This document shows, one piece after another, positions 17,145-26,823 of a stretch of 64,000 bases of DNA. Source of the stretch: Streptomyces sp. NBC_00377 (GTDB taxonomy: Bacteria > Actinomycetota > Actinomycetes > Streptomycetales > Streptomycetaceae). Under the pieces are notes generated by a model. That model saw nothing but the letters and a program-made list of their open reading frames with translations. It ran no database searches and was not told where the DNA came from. The stretch lies in assembly GCF_036075115.1 (NCBI RefSeq), contig NZ_CP107958.1:2356001-2420000 (forward strand). The letters run 5' to 3'. Both the position numbers and the translations under genes were made by a program. The stretch's first letter is position 1; the number at the start of each line of letters is the position of its first letter.

Positions 17145-17998
17145 CGGGGACTCCCGTCCTGACGGACGCTCACCACGTGCCACGGCGGGCGGGCGGTCAG
17201 CAGGGCGCGGAGCAGCACGTCCGAGTGGGAGGCGGGGACGGTGAGCCGGTGGGTGCGTTCGGCCGTCTCCTCGGTCCTGGTGGCCAGCCGGAGCGCTTCC
17301 GCGGGCAGCGCACCGGCCGGACCGCGCACCTCGACGGTCAGGTACGGCCCGTCAGGAACGGTGGCCGCCTCCGCCGGGGTACGGCGCCGGAGGCGGCCGT
17401 CGCGGACCGTGTACGCGGCGTCCTCCCGGCCGGCCAGGCGGCGGGGGTCGTGGTCCACGAAGACGACGGCCGCCCCGGCGGCGGTCCGCTCGGCGACCGC
17501 CCGTTCCAATTCGGCGCGCGCCTCGGTGTCGAGACCGGTCCATGCCTCGTCCAGCACCAGCAACTCCGGTTCGGCGAGCAGGGCTTGGGCCACGGCGACC
17601 TTCTGGCTGCTGCCCTTGGACAGCCGGCTCATCGGCGTGTGGGCGTGAGCGCCGGCGCCGAAGCGGTCCAGCCAGTCGCCCGCGGCCCGCTGGGCCGCCG
17701 CACGGGTCAGGCCGTGGACGGCGCCGAGGTGGGTGAGATAGCCGAGGGCGGTGAAGGGCAGGGCCGCGGGGAAGCGTTCGGGGACGTAGGCGGTGCGGGG
17801 AGCACCGGTGACCCTCCCTTCGGTGGGGGCGTCGATGCGGGCGAGCAGCCGGAGAAGGGTGGACTTGCCGCTGCCGTTGGCGCCTTCGATGCGGGTGAGG
17901 GAGGCCTGCGCCGGGTGCAGGTGCACCTCCCGCAACACCCACGGGCCGCGGAGGCCGTAGCGGCGGCCCACGGCCTCCAGCCGTAGCTCACGTGGCAT
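17141..17998 (-). CDS. ABC transporter ATP-binding protein
   Basis: 285 aa. Walker A is GANGSGKST (39-47). The signature is a variant, LSKGSSQKV, as in CcmA/exporter-type ATPases, followed by Walker B LLVLDEAW and the switch histidine in FVDHD. The C-terminal 85 residues extend beyond the ATPase core. It powers the adjacent permease. The ATG 17998 start places the first strand in register. The gene diverges from the Pth2-like gene 57 bp away. Confidence 0.85.
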   Translation of the reverse strand: MPRELRLEAVGRRYGLRGPWVLREVHLHPAQASLTRIEGANGSGKSTLLRLLARIDAPTEGRVTGAPRTAYVPERFPAALPFTALGYLTHLGAVHGLTRAAAQRAAGDWLDRFGAGAHAHTPMSRLSKGSSQKVAVAQALLAEPELLVLDEAWTGLDTEARAELERAVAERTAAGAAVVFVDHDPRRLAGREDAAYTVRDGRLRRRTPAEAATVPDGPYLTVEVRGPAGALPAEALRLATRTEETAERTHRLTVPASHSDVLLRALLTARPPWHVVSVRQDGSPR

Positions 17999-18055
17999 CC
18001 GGGCCGTCCTCTCCCTCAGGGATGCGTGGATCTTCCACCTGGCAGACTGGAGGAC

Positions 18056-18778
18056 GTGACCAGTGATCCGGCCGTTCCCGGCGACAGCCCCTTCCGTACC
18101 GAGCCATCCACGCGGGACGAGGCCCCCCAGTTCGTCCTGCCCCTGGTGGTCCGGATCGAACGCGCCGACCCGCCGGCCCGCACGGACGCGCTGGAGACCG
18201 CGGCGCGCGCCGTGCTGACCCTCCTGGCCGACGAGCGGGCGCTGGGCGAGGGCGAGTGGGCGGCCGCCGTGCGCGACTGGCAGGACGCCCGGATCCGCAA
18301 GGTCGTACGGCGGGCGCGCGGCGCCGAGTGGCGGCGCGCGGAGGCGCTGCCCGGCATCACGGTCACGGGCAAGGCGGCGGAGGTACGGGTGTTCCCACCG
18401 GTGCCGCTGGACGGCTGGCCCAAGGAGCTGGCGAAGCTCCAGGTCTCCGGAACCGACCTCGACGACCCGGAGCCGCCGGCCGACATCGACCCGACGGCTC
18501 CGGTGATCTGGCAGAACCCGGAGGTCGGCATGTCGGCGGGCAAGGCGATGGCGCAGGCCGGACACGGCGCGCAGCTCGCCTGGTGGGAACTGTCGGACGA
18601 GGAGCGGACCGCCTGGCGCGAGGCGGGTTTCCCGCTCGCCGTGCGGACCGCCGATCCGCGCCGGTGGCGCGAGCTGACCAGGAGCGGACTGCCGGTGGTG
18701 CGGGACGCCGGGTTCACCGAGATCGCACCGGGCAGCTGCACGGTGGTCGCGGACCACCCGGCCCTGAGGGCCCGGTAG
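18056..18778 (+). CDS. Peptidyl-tRNA hydrolase 2 (Pth2)-domain protein with long N-terminal extension
   Basis: 240 aa. The C-terminal half (about 150-240) has the Pth2 core: [15 protein letters not shown], where K, Q and H line the active site in archaeal enzymes, and [15 protein letters not shown] at the end. The first 140 residues (including a duplicated-looking [13 protein letters not shown] segment) have no match I recognise. Pth2 releases peptides from stalled peptidyl-tRNA. Bacteria normally use Pth1, so this is an extra or diverged copy. GGAGG sits just before the GTG. Confidence 0.7.
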   Translation: MTSDPAVPGDSPFRTEPSTRDEAPQFVLPLVVRIERADPPARTDALETAARAVLTLLADERALGEGEWAAAVRDWQDARIRKVVRRARGAEWRRAEALPGITVTGKAAEVRVFPPVPLDGWPKELAKLQVSGTDLDDPEPPADIDPTAPVIWQNPEVGMSAGKAMAQAGHGAQLAWWELSDEERTAWREAGFPLAVRTADPRRWRELTRSGLPVVRDAGFTEIAPGSCTVVADHPALRAR

Positions 18779-18826
18779 CCCGCGGCCCGAAGGGCGCCCC
18801 GCCGCTCCGGCCGTCCACCGCCCGGT

Positions 18827-18856
18827 CGCCCCACCGCCCCACCGCCCCACCGCCCC
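18827..18856 (+). repeat. 8-bp tandem repeat CGCCCCAC
   Basis: Three perfect copies and a partial fourth of CGCCCCAC run in tandem in the gap before the MNIO gene. It looks like slippage in GC-rich spacer DNA. No function is implied. Confidence 0.7.
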
Positions 18857-18971
18857 GGCAGCCTGTCCGAACCTCAAATGTTGCTCTGAAGGAGGGCGGC
18901 GGGCGGTTCGGGTGGCGACGGCGGGGCCATACCACCGTCACCACGCAGGGGGCGTGAAGGAGGCGGGGACC

Positions 18972-20357
18972 ATGAGACGACTGGGGACGGGCATCGGCTG
19001 GCGGCCGGAGATCGCGGACGCCGTGGAACGGATGCCGGGCGTCGACTGGGTCGAGGCCGTCGCCGAGAACGTGTGTCCGGGACACCTGCCCGACTCCCTG
19101 CTGCGGCTGCGCGAGCGCGGGGTCACCGTGATCCCGCACGGCGTCTCGCTCGGGCTCGGGGACGCGGAACGGCCCGACGCCGGACGGCTGGCCGCGCTCG
19201 CCGAGCGGGCCGAGGCCCTGGGCTCGCCGCTGGTCACCGAGCACATCGCGTTCGTCCGCGCGGGCGGTCCCCTGACGGCGTCCCCTCGGCTGGAGGCCGG
19301 GCATCTGCTGCCCGTTCCGCGCACCCGCGACGCCCTGCGCGTGCTGTGCGAGAACGTGCGCATCGCGCAGGAGGCACTGCCCGTACCGCTGGCCGTCGAG
19401 AACATCGCCGCGCTCGTCGCGTGGCCGGGCGAGGAGATGACCGAGGGACAGTTCCTGTACGAGCTGGCCGACCGCACGGGCGTACGGCTGCTGATCGACG
19501 TGGCCAACCTGCACACGAACCACGTCAACCGGGGCGAGGACCCCGTCAAGGCGCTCGCCGAACTGCCCCTGGAGGCCATCGCCTACGTGCATGTGGCGGG
19601 CGGCTTCGAACGGGACGGCGTCTGGCACGACAGCCACGCCCACCCGGTGCCCCGGCCGGTCCTCGACATCCTCACCGATCTCGCGTCACGGGCGCCGCTG
19701 CCGGGAGTGCTGCTGGAGCGGGACGACGACTTCCCCGAACCGGCTGAGCTGGAGCGGGAGTTGCGTGTGATCCGAGAGGCCGTCGAGGCCGGCGGGACAA
19801 GGCGTCCCACGGCAGGGACGGGGACGGGAACCGGGAGCGAGCCAGGGACACGGACCGGGGGCGGGACGGGGGCGGCGACGGCGACGGCGACGGCGGACGA
19901 TGCCGGCCCCGCCGCCCGGGAGACGGAACCGTTCGCGCCCGACGAGGCCGCCCGTCAGCGTCTCGGCCTCGCCCAGGCGGCCCTGCTGTCCGCGCTCGTC
20001 GCCGGGACACCGGTCCCCGAGGGCTTCGACCGGGTGCGGCTCGGCGTCCAGTCCCGGGCGCTGGCGGCCAAGCGGGCGGACGTGGTGGCTAAGGTGGCCC
20101 CGGAGCTGCCGCTGATCCTCAAAAGCGGATACCGGCCCGCGTTCGTCGCCTACGCCCAAGGGCGTCCGATGCGCGGCGGCTACCGGCAGGACGCCCTCGA
20201 CTTCGCCGAGGAGCTGCTCACGGGCGGACACTCGGCGGAGGGCCGGACCCGCCGCGACCTGCGCCGCTGGTGGCTGGACCGCTCGGGCCCCGCACCCCGG
20301 CCGACGTCACGCCTGGGACAGGTGGGACGGGCGGGACGGTCGCTGATCCGGCGGTGA
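18972..20357 (+). CDS. MNIO (DUF692) multinuclear non-haem iron oxidase with fused C-terminal domain
   Basis: 461 aa; the ATG follows GAAGGAGGCGGG. Residues 1-270 form a DUF692 TIM barrel with the expected metal ligand candidates: H56, E90/H91, E143/N144, D176 to H184 (DVANLHTNH), H207, the HDSHAH cluster at 219-224 and E249. Characterised members (MbnB, TglH, ChrH, BufB) oxidatively modify cysteines or other residues of peptide precursors, usually with a partner protein. Here a Gly/Thr-rich linker (about 275-320) leads to a helical domain (325-420) that could replace the missing partner. No Cys-rich precursor gene is seen nearby. DUF4142 and TIGR04222-like genes lie downstream. Confidence 0.85.
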   Translation: MRRLGTGIGWRPEIADAVERMPGVDWVEAVAENVCPGHLPDSLLRLRERGVTVIPHGVSLGLGDAERPDAGRLAALAERAEALGSPLVTEHIAFVRAGGPLTASPRLEAGHLLPVPRTRDALRVLCENVRIAQEALPVPLAVENIAALVAWPGEEMTEGQFLYELADRTGVRLLIDVANLHTNHVNRGEDPVKALAELPLEAIAYVHVAGGFERDGVWHDSHAHPVPRPVLDILTDLASRAPLPGVLLERDDDFPEPAELERELRVIREAVEAGGTRRPTAGTGTGTGSEPGTRTGGGTGAATATATADDAGPAARETEPFAPDEAARQRLGLAQAALLSALVAGTPVPEGFDRVRLGVQSRALAAKRADVVAKVAPELPLILKSGYRPAFVAYAQGRPMRGGYRQDALDFAEELLTGGHSAEGRTRRDLRRWWLDRSGPAPRPTSRLGQVGRAGRSLIRR

Positions 20358-21004
20358 GGCACGAGGCGCCCGAGCGCCCGAGGTATCCGTGGCCCCGGCC
20401 CCACGGTCCTCGGTTCCTCGGCCCTCGGACACCGGCCCCACGGTCCTTGGTTCCCCGGCCCCACAGTCCCCGACCCCACGATCCCGGCCCCACGCTCCCC
20501 GGTTCCCCGGCCCTCGGAGACCGGGCCCTCGGACACCGGCCCCACAGTCCCCGACCCCACGTCCCCGGTCCCCCGGCCCCACGTCCCCGGTTCCCCGGCC
20601 CTCGGACACCCGGCCCTCGGACACCGGCCCCACAGTCCCCGACCCCACGTCCCCGGTCCCCCGGCCCCACGCTCCCCGGTTCCCCGGCCCTCGGACACCG
20701 GCCCCACGGTCCCCGGGTCCTCGGGCACCGGCTCCCGGGCCGTCGCGCCACCATGTCGCCGGGCTGCCCGAATGTGCCGGGGTTAACACCCGGCCGCGGT
20801 CGGCGCGCACCGCACCCGCTTCCTCCACCGTTTGCTCATGGTTTCTCCGCTTTCCGGACCCTCATCGGCCGTACCGTCCCGGGTGATATGCACCGTTTCC
20901 AACCATTGAGCCACATACGGCAGTTGGCAGGGCAGGCGCAGTAATATGCCAGTTCGGCAAACCGAAGCGCACTAGCGTGCAGTGCCGCGAGCAGGAGGCT
21001 CCCC
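20358..21004. other. 647-bp intergenic region, mostly GC repeats
   Basis: The first half is the repeat block described separately. From 20740 to 21004 the sequence is more ordinary and AT-richer near the end (TAATAT at 20942-20947, possible -10). It probably holds the promoter of the DUF4142 gene. Reading frames cross the region on both strands but none has a convincing start or known domain. Confidence 0.5.
20390..20740. repeat. Degenerate tandem repeat block, unit about 88 bp
   Basis: Words such as GGCCCTCGGACACC, GGCCCCACAGTCC, CCGACCCCAC and GTCCCCGGT recur in shuffled order. The clearest copies are 59-bp identical segments at 20525-20583 and 20613-20671, offset by 88 bp, and the flanking TCCCCGGTTCCCCGGCCCTCGGACACC is shared as well. 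Older, decayed copies extend left to about 20390. There are no unique spacers, so this is not CRISPR. In translation either strand gives collagen-like Gly/Pro strings, an effect of the repeat. Confidence 0.8.
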
Positions 21005-21781
21005 ATGCGGCCGCGACCGCCCGTCAAGGGCAGAGGCATCTTCAGTGGTACCGGGCTCATCGTCACGGGCCTGGCGGCGACCCTGGCGGCGCTGGTCTTC
21101 CCGATCTGGTCGTACGCCGACCGGTCGGGCACCGGAGTCGACGTGCTGAACGCGCAGACCGTGTCGACGCAGTACGGGCCGCTGTCCGCACTGGACCGGG
21201 AGTTCGTCACCAAGGTCCGGCTGGCGGGGTTGTGGGAGCTGCCCGCCGGCCGGCAGGCGGAGGCGAAGGGCACGACCGAGGCCGTGCGGACGGCGGGGCG
21301 GCATCTGGTCGAGGGCCACACCTTCCTCGACGAGCGGGTGCGTACCGTCGCCTCCCGGCTGGGCCTCGCCCTGCCGAACGAGCCCAACGACCAGCAGACG
21401 GGCTGGCTGAGCGAACTCGACGCGGCGCAGGGCGTGCAGTTCGACCGCGAGTTCGCCAACATCCTGCGCCTCGCGCACGGACGGGTCTTCTCCGTCGTCG
21501 CCCAGGTGCGGGCCAGTACCCGCAACTCGCTGGTGCGCGGACTCGCCGACGACGCCAACACCACCGTGCTGGACCACATCAAGATCCTGGAGGCCACCGG
21601 GTACGTCGACTTCGACGCCCTCGCCCGGGACATGGCCGCCGGCAGCACACCGCCGATCACCCGGTCCCCCGGCCCGCCGGGCCCGACGGCGGATCCCGGC
21701 ACCGCCCTGCCGGTGGCGCCCCCGCCGTCTCCCACCTACACGCTCCCGCCGGCCGCGGCCAGCCCGCCGCCCGGCTCCTGA
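21005..21781 (+). CDS. DUF4142 protein, membrane-anchored
   Basis: 258 aa. A single N-terminal membrane segment (about 15-37, GLIVTGLAATLAALVFPIW) is followed by an extracytoplasmic DUF4142 helical bundle (about 60-205, starting LSALDREFVTKVRLAGLWE). The last 50 residues are a Pro-rich tail. The domain is ferritin-like in fold and its function is unknown. It follows the MNIO gene and repeat block and precedes the TIGR04222-like gene in the same direction. GGAGG precedes the ATG. Confidence 0.8.
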   Translation: MRPRPPVKGRGIFSGTGLIVTGLAATLAALVFPIWSYADRSGTGVDVLNAQTVSTQYGPLSALDREFVTKVRLAGLWELPAGRQAEAKGTTEAVRTAGRHLVEGHTFLDERVRTVASRLGLALPNEPNDQQTGWLSELDAAQGVQFDREFANILRLAHGRVFSVVAQVRASTRNSLVRGLADDANTTVLDHIKILEATGYVDFDALARDMAAGSTPPITRSPGPPGPTADPGTALPVAPPPSPTYTLPPAAASPPPGS

Positions 21782-21881
21782 GGCCGGCACGGACAAGCGG
21801 AACATCACATACCCGCAAAGCCCGGTCCGGATGATGAACGGGGCATGGTGTTCCGCGGTGCGCATGGCATAGAAACGCGGC

Positions 21882-22658
21882 ATGGTCTGGGTGCTTCTCC
21901 TCCTGCTGGCGTGGGCCGTCGCGGGCGCGTCGTGCACACGGCTGTGCCTGGCCGCCGTACGGGCGGCGACCGTCGACGAGGACACGGGCGGGGGCCACGA
22001 CCTCACGCTCTACGAAGCGGCCTTCCTGTCCGGCGGCCCCGGCCGGGTCGCCGATCTGACCATGGTGTCCATGGCGCGGCAGCGGCGGCTGCTGCTCGCC
22101 CGCACCGGCTGGGCGACCGTCGTGGACCCGCTCGGACGCGACGAGATGGAGCGGTCCGTCATAGGGGCCATCGGCCCCGGGGGACAGTCCCGGATCGCCC
22201 CGGTGCGAGCCGCCGCAGCGGCCGCGGACGCCGTGGGCGGTCTCGCCGACCGGCTGGTCCGCGCCGGTCTCGCGGTCCCCGACGGAGCCCGTACGACGGT
22301 CGCGGCCGGGGTGCGGCAGGTGCGGGCCGCCGCCGCGTTCGTCCTCGCGCTGGGCGCCACCGCACTGCTGCTCCCCGCCACCCCCGACATGCCCCGCGAC
22401 CTGGTCGCGCTCTGGTTCGCGCTGCCCCTGGCCCTCACCCTGAGCTGTCTCGCGATCGCGCGGGTGGAGGTGCATCCGTACTCGCGCTGGGCGTCCCCGG
22501 CCGGGCAGCGGCTGCTGGGCGCCCTGGCGCGGCGCTCCGGTGCCCTGGGGGACGACCGCACCTACCTGACGTCCGTCGCCGTGCGCGGGATCCGCGCGGT
22601 GGGCGAGCCGGACCTGCGGGCGGCCTTCGCACACCGGGAGCAGCACGGGCAGGACTGA
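21882..22658 (+). CDS. TIGR04222-like membrane protein
   Basis: 258 aa. An N-terminal membrane helix is followed by LTLYEAAFLSGGPGRVADL, the conserved opening of actinobacterial TIGR04222 proteins. Two more hydrophobic segments lie at about 146-168 and 174-193. Many relatives end in a Gly/Cys-rich tail; this one does not and ends in plain charged residues. The function is unknown, although such genes often lie beside DUF692 genes, as here. TAGAAA stands six bases before the ATG. Confidence 0.7.
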   Translation: MVWVLLLLLAWAVAGASCTRLCLAAVRAATVDEDTGGGHDLTLYEAAFLSGGPGRVADLTMVSMARQRRLLLARTGWATVVDPLGRDEMERSVIGAIGPGGQSRIAPVRAAAAAADAVGGLADRLVRAGLAVPDGARTTVAAGVRQVRAAAAFVLALGATALLLPATPDMPRDLVALWFALPLALTLSCLAIARVEVHPYSRWASPAGQRLLGALARRSGALGDDRTYLTSVAVRGIRAVGEPDLRAAFAHREQHGQD

Positions 22659-22789
22659 GGCGGGGCGCGCTCGGCCGACGGGGGGCGCACAGGGGGCATT
22701 GGCGCCGACACCCTCCGGTGGTGCTTGCCTTCCCCCACGGTCGAACCAAACATCCCTTCTGTCGCCGCCGTGCACCGAAGGGACACCCG

Positions 22790-24373
22790 ATGAGAGCCGC
22801 CGCCCTCCACTCGGCCGCAGGAGCCCTGCTCCTGACGGCCCTCTCCGCCGTCCCGGCGGGCGGCGTCCCGGGCGCCACCGCACTGTCCGCCCCGACCGGA
22901 GTCGCCCTGGCCGCCGTCCGGGCCGCCGCGAAGGGCGTCGACTTCGGCACCTGCTCCGACGCTCAGGACCTGCCCGGCACCATGCAGTGCGGCACGGTCC
23001 TCGTCCCGCTCGACTACACGAAACCGAACGGCAAGCAGCTCGAACTGACCGTCAGCCGGGTGGCGGCCACCCACCGGGACCCGCACAACAGCAAGCGCCG
23101 GGTGCCCCGGCAGGGCGCGCTGGTCTACAACCCGGGCGGCCCCGGCGGGTCGGGGCTGTACTTCCCGCTCATCGGACTGCTGCCGGAGTGGAAGCGCATC
23201 GGCGCGGCCTACGACCTCGTCGGCTACGACCCGCGCGGGGTGGGCCGTTCGGCGCCCGTGTCCTGCCAGGACCCCAAGCACTTCTTCAAGGGGCCCTCGC
23301 CCGCCCCGACCCACCCCTCGCCCGCGTACAAGCGGGAGCGCATCGCGCAGGCGAAGGCGTACGCGACGGGCTGTGCGAAGCGGACCGGCGGCGCCCTGCG
23401 GCACTACAACTCCCTCAACAACGCCCGCGACCTGGACGTGCTGCGCGCCGCGCTCGGCGAGGAGCGGCTGACGTTCATGGGGGCGTCGTACGGCACCTAC
23501 TTCGGGGCGGTCTACGCGACGTTGTTCCCGTCCCATGTGCGGCGCATGGTGTTCGACGCGGCCGTGAACCCGGACCCGGCGCAGATCTGGTACCGCAACA
23601 ACCTCGAGCAGTCGGCGGCGTTCGAGAGCCGCTGGACGGACTTCCGGGAGTGGATCGCGCGGCACGACGACGTCTACGGCCTCGGCGGCACGGCGGACGC
23701 GGTGCTGAACAGCTACGAGCGGGCACGCGCCCGGCTGGCGGCGGAGCCCGCCGGCGGGAAGGTGGGCCCGGGCCAGCTCCAGGGCGCGTTCCTTCAGGCC
23801 GGGTACTACGACGACTACTGGCCCGCCCGGGCGCAGGCGCTGTCCGAGTACCTGAAGGGCGATCCCAAGCAGCTGATCGCGCAGGCCGGGCCGGTGCGTG
23901 AGGCCGCGGCGGAGGCGGAGAACGCGAACGCCGTGTACACGGCGGTGGAGTGCAACGACGCGTCCTGGCCCACGGACTGGAAGGTGTGGGACCGCGACAA
24001 CACGCGGCTCGCGCGCGTGGCGCCCTTCGAGACGTGGGACAACGTGTGGGCGAACCTGCCGTGCGCGTACTGGCCGGCGCCCCGGCAGCAGCCGGTCGAC
24101 GTACGGACCGGGCCGGGCGAGCTGCCGCCGACGCTGATCCTGGCGGCCGAGCACGACGCCGCCGCGCCCTACGACGGGGCCCTCGAGATGCACCGGCGTC
24201 TGTCCGGCTCGGTCCTGGTGACGGAGCGGGACGCCGGCACCCACGGCATCGCGGGCGGGCCCAACCGCTGCGTCAACGGTCATCTCGACGCGTATCTGCT
24301 GGAGGGCCGGCTCCCGGTCCGGCGTGCTTCCTGCGCGGCGCACCCGGAGCCGAAGCCGACCGCTTCGCGGTGA
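22790..24373 (+). CDS. Secreted S33-family peptidase (tripeptidyl aminopeptidase type)
   Basis: 527 aa. A signal peptide covers about the first 30 residues. The alpha/beta-hydrolase fold shows the oxyanion motif NPGGPGGSG (114-122), nucleophile S233 in GASYG, D456 (AEHDAAAPY) and H485 (GTHG). The Cys-containing C-terminal TAP-like domain is typical of Streptomyces tripeptidyl aminopeptidases and clavulanate-type relatives. It should trim peptides outside the cell. A strong bidirectional stem-loop follows. Confidence 0.9.
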   Translation: MRAAALHSAAGALLLTALSAVPAGGVPGATALSAPTGVALAAVRAAAKGVDFGTCSDAQDLPGTMQCGTVLVPLDYTKPNGKQLELTVSRVAATHRDPHNSKRRVPRQGALVYNPGGPGGSGLYFPLIGLLPEWKRIGAAYDLVGYDPRGVGRSAPVSCQDPKHFFKGPSPAPTHPSPAYKRERIAQAKAYATGCAKRTGGALRHYNSLNNARDLDVLRAALGEERLTFMGASYGTYFGAVYATLFPSHVRRMVFDAAVNPDPAQIWYRNNLEQSAAFESRWTDFREWIARHDDVYGLGGTADAVLNSYERARARLAAEPAGGKVGPGQLQGAFLQAGYYDDYWPARAQALSEYLKGDPKQLIAQAGPVREAAAEAENANAVYTAVECNDASWPTDWKVWDRDNTRLARVAPFETWDNVWANLPCAYWPAPRQQPVDVRTGPGELPPTLILAAEHDAAAPYDGALEMHRRLSGSVLVTERDAGTHGIAGGPNRCVNGHLDAYLLEGRLPVRRASCAAHPEPKPTASR

Positions 24374-24389
24374 GACCGGCGGGGAACCG

Positions 24390-24425
24390 CGGGCCGCGTG
24401 GGGCAGGTCACGCCCACGCGGCCCG
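24390..24425. terminator. Bidirectional terminator between peptidase and hemQ
   Basis: CGGGCCGCGTGGG (24390-24402) pairs perfectly with CCCACGCGGCCCG (24413-24425) around a 10-base loop. It sits between the stops of two convergent genes and can serve both. Confidence 0.75.
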
Positions 24426-24470
24426 GCGGCGTTGGGATCCGGACACGGTCCCGCGTCCCCAGGAGGGGCG

Positions 24471-25202
24471 TCAGGCGAGCTCGGCGACCAGATCGGCCAC
24501 CGACTTGCGGCGGCCCGTGTAGAAGGGGACCTCTTCGCGGACGTGCATGCGGGCCTCCGAGGCGCGCAGGTGCCGCATGAGGTCGACGATGCGGTACAGC
24601 TCGTCGGCCTCGAAGGCGAGGATCCACTCGTAGTCGCCCAGCGAGAACGAGGCGACGGTGTTGGCGCGGACGTCCGGGTAGCCGCGGGCCATCTTGCCGT
24701 GGTCGGCGAGCATGCGGCGGCGGTCCTCGTCGGGCAGCAGGTACCAGTCGTAGGAGCGCACGAAGGGGTAGACGCTCACGTAGTCGCGGGGCGTCTCGTC
24801 GGCGAGGAACGCCGGGATGTGCGAGCGGTTGAACTCGGCGGGGCGGTGCAGCGCCATGTTCGACCAGACCGGCTCCAGGGCGCGGCCCAGCCTCGTGCGG
24901 CGGAAGAGGTTGTACGCCTCCTGGAGCTGGTCGGCGGTCTCGGCGTGCCACCAGATCAGAACGTCGGCGTCGGCGCGCAGCCCCGACACGTCGTACGTGC
25001 CGCGGACCGTCACGTCCTTGGCGGCGAGCTGGTCGAACAGCTCCTGGACCTCGTCGGCATAGCCCGAGCGGTCCTCGGGCAGCACGTCCTTCAGCCTGAA
25101 GACGGACCACAGCGTGTAACGGATGACCTCGTTGAGGTCCTTGGCCAGCTTGCCCTTGTTGGGGACCCTGCCGGACTCGGTGGTGGGGGCGTCGTCACTC
25201 AT
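24471..25202 (-). CDS. hemQ: Coproheme decarboxylase
   Basis: 243 aa, chlorite-dismutase-like fold. The catalytic tyrosine expected from other HemQ proteins matches Y145 ([10 protein letters not shown]), and the proximal haem ligand matches H168 ([10 protein letters not shown]). It removes two propionate carboxyls from coproheme to give haem b, the last step of the coproporphyrin-dependent pathway. The ATG at 25202 lies four bases past the hemY stop, so the two form an operon. Confidence 0.95.
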   Translation of the reverse strand: MSDDAPTTESGRVPNKGKLAKDLNEVIRYTLWSVFRLKDVLPEDRSGYADEVQELFDQLAAKDVTVRGTYDVSGLRADADVLIWWHAETADQLQEAYNLFRRTRLGRALEPVWSNMALHRPAEFNRSHIPAFLADETPRDYVSVYPFVRSYDWYLLPDEDRRRMLADHGKMARGYPDVRANTVASFSLGDYEWILAFEADELYRIVDLMRHLRASEARMHVREEVPFYTGRRKSVADLVAELA

Positions 25203-25206
25203 GCCG

Positions 25207-26664
25207 TCATTCTCCCGCTCCGCCGTGCAGACTCTGCACCGGGTGGGCCGCGAGGTCCCGCAGGGCGCGCAGGTCGCCGCCGAGCTGATCGACCGCGGCG
25301 TACGCGCTCGCGATGCAGGCCGGGATGCCCACGCCGTCGTACTGCGCGCCGCACACCGCGAGGTTCGGGAGTGCGGCGACCTGCTCACGGATGCCGGCCA
25401 CGCGCGCGTGGTGGCCGACCGGGTACTGGGGCAGGCCGTCGGTCCAGCGGGTGACGCGCGTTTCGAGGGGCGTGGCGTCCAGCCCCGTGGCCGCCCGCAG
25501 GTCGTGCCGGGAGACGGCGACGAGGTCGGCGTCCTCGCGCTCCAGGATCTCCGTCTCGCCGTAGCGCCCGACGGAGGTCCGCAGGACGACCGTGTCCGGG
25601 TTCTCGTCGGCGATCCAGCCCCACTTCTGCGAGGCGAAGGTGGACGCCTTGATGGTGCGTCCGTCGACGGGCGGGACGAGGAAACCGCTGCCGGCGGGGA
25701 GGGCCGTCTCGGAGCGCCGGTAGGCGAGGGTGACGAGCGCCATGGAGGCGTACTCCACCGTGCGCAGTGCGGCGGCGGCGCCGGGGGACGAGGGGGCCAG
25801 CAGCGCGGCCGCCGCCGGTGCGGGGACGGCGACGACCACGGCGTCGGCGTGCAGCTCCCGCCCGGCCGTGGTGACGCGCCAGCCTCCGTCGGTCACGCGG
25901 TGCAGTCCGGTCACCGGTACACGCGTGTGGATTGCGCCGCCGCGCGCTTCGACGGACGCGGCCACGGCGAGCGGCAGGGAGCCCACCCCGCCGACGACGC
26001 CCATGAACACCGGGCCGGTCTGCGCGTTCGCGGCCGCCTTCGCCTGGATGTCGCGGACGGCCTCCGTCAAGGAGGTGTGGGTGCGGGCCGCCCGGTACAG
26101 CTGCGGGACGGCCGAGCGCAGCGAGATCCGGTAGGCGTCACCGGCGTACACCCCGCCGAGCAGCGGTTCCACGAGGCGGTCGACGACCTCGCGGCCCAAG
26201 CGCGCCGCCACGTACTCCCCGACGGCCACGTCCTCCCCGACCTCCGTGCGGGGCAGATCGGCGTCGCGCTCGATCCGGGCGAGGCCCTCGTCGGACAGGA
26301 CGCCGGCGAGGGCGGTCGCGGTGCCGGGGACACCCATGACATGCCCCTTGGGCATGGGCCGCAGGGCGCCGCGGGTCCAGATCGAGGCCGTCGCGGTGGC
26401 CGGCGGCCGCAGGCGGTCGGAGAGACCCACCTCGCGCGCGAGGGCGACCGCCTCGGGCCGGCGGGCCAGCATCGACTCGGCGCCCAGGTCCACGCGCGTG
26501 CCCGCGATGTCGCCGGGCAGCAGCTTGCCGCCGACCCGGTGGGAGGCCTCGAGCACGGTCACCCGCGCCCCGCGCTCCAGCAGCCGGTGGGCCGCGGCGA
26601 GACCGGCGATCCCGGCTCCGATGACGACGACGTGCTGCCCGGTGCCCGTACCCGTTGCGCTCAT
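25207..26664 (-). CDS. hemY: Coproporphyrinogen III oxidase (protoporphyrinogen oxidase-type HemY/CgoX)
   Basis: 485 aa. The N-terminal dinucleotide-binding motif [18 protein letters not shown] and the adjoining EASHRVGGK bind FAD. The C-terminal [12 protein letters not shown] motif closes the FAD site as in flavin amine oxidases and HemY. In actinobacteria this enzyme oxidises coproporphyrinogen III to coproporphyrin III, feeding ferrochelatase and HemQ. It forms an operon with hemQ; hemE lies 4 kb away on the same strand. A possible -10 (GAGAGT) sits six bases before the ATG. Confidence 0.92.
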   Translation of the reverse strand: MSATGTGTGQHVVVIGAGIAGLAAAHRLLERGARVTVLEASHRVGGKLLPGDIAGTRVDLGAESMLARRPEAVALAREVGLSDRLRPPATATASIWTRGALRPMPKGHVMGVPGTATALAGVLSDEGLARIERDADLPRTEVGEDVAVGEYVAARLGREVVDRLVEPLLGGVYAGDAYRISLRSAVPQLYRAARTHTSLTEAVRDIQAKAAANAQTGPVFMGVVGGVGSLPLAVAASVEARGGAIHTRVPVTGLHRVTDGGWRVTTAGRELHADAVVVAVPAPAAAALLAPSSPGAAAALRTVEYASMALVTLAYRRSETALPAGSGFLVPPVDGRTIKASTFASQKWGWIADENPDTVVLRTSVGRYGETEILEREDADLVAVSRHDLRAATGLDATPLETRVTRWTDGLPQYPVGHHARVAGIREQVAALPNLAVCGAQYDGVGIPACIASAYAAVDQLGGDLRALRDLAAHPVQSLHGGAGE

Positions 26665-26823
26665 GCGCCCACTCTCTCAGACCGGGCCGGCGCCCCCGAC
26701 GCGCCCCGGTGTCCTCCCCGCGTCCCGACCGTGACCTGTTCGGAACCTGTTCCCTCCAACGTCCCGGCCCGCCCGGGCGTCGAAGGAGCGTCAAGGTCGT
26801 CCGAACCCCGGGGGTACACCCAC

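Noticed and set aside
20390..20740. Possible CRISPR array
   Set aside because: Repeats are not separated by unique spacers of constant length, and no cas gene is present.
20180..20828. Long collagen-like open frames (Gly/Pro-rich) on both strands of the repeat block
   Set aside because: They follow from GC-rich repeats without stops, lack ribosome sites, and conflict with each other and with the MNIO gene end.
20753..20944. 63-codon open frame with one cysteine as possible MNIO substrate
   Set aside because: It lacks a ribosome site and any conserved Cys pattern, and overlaps the likely promoter of the next gene.
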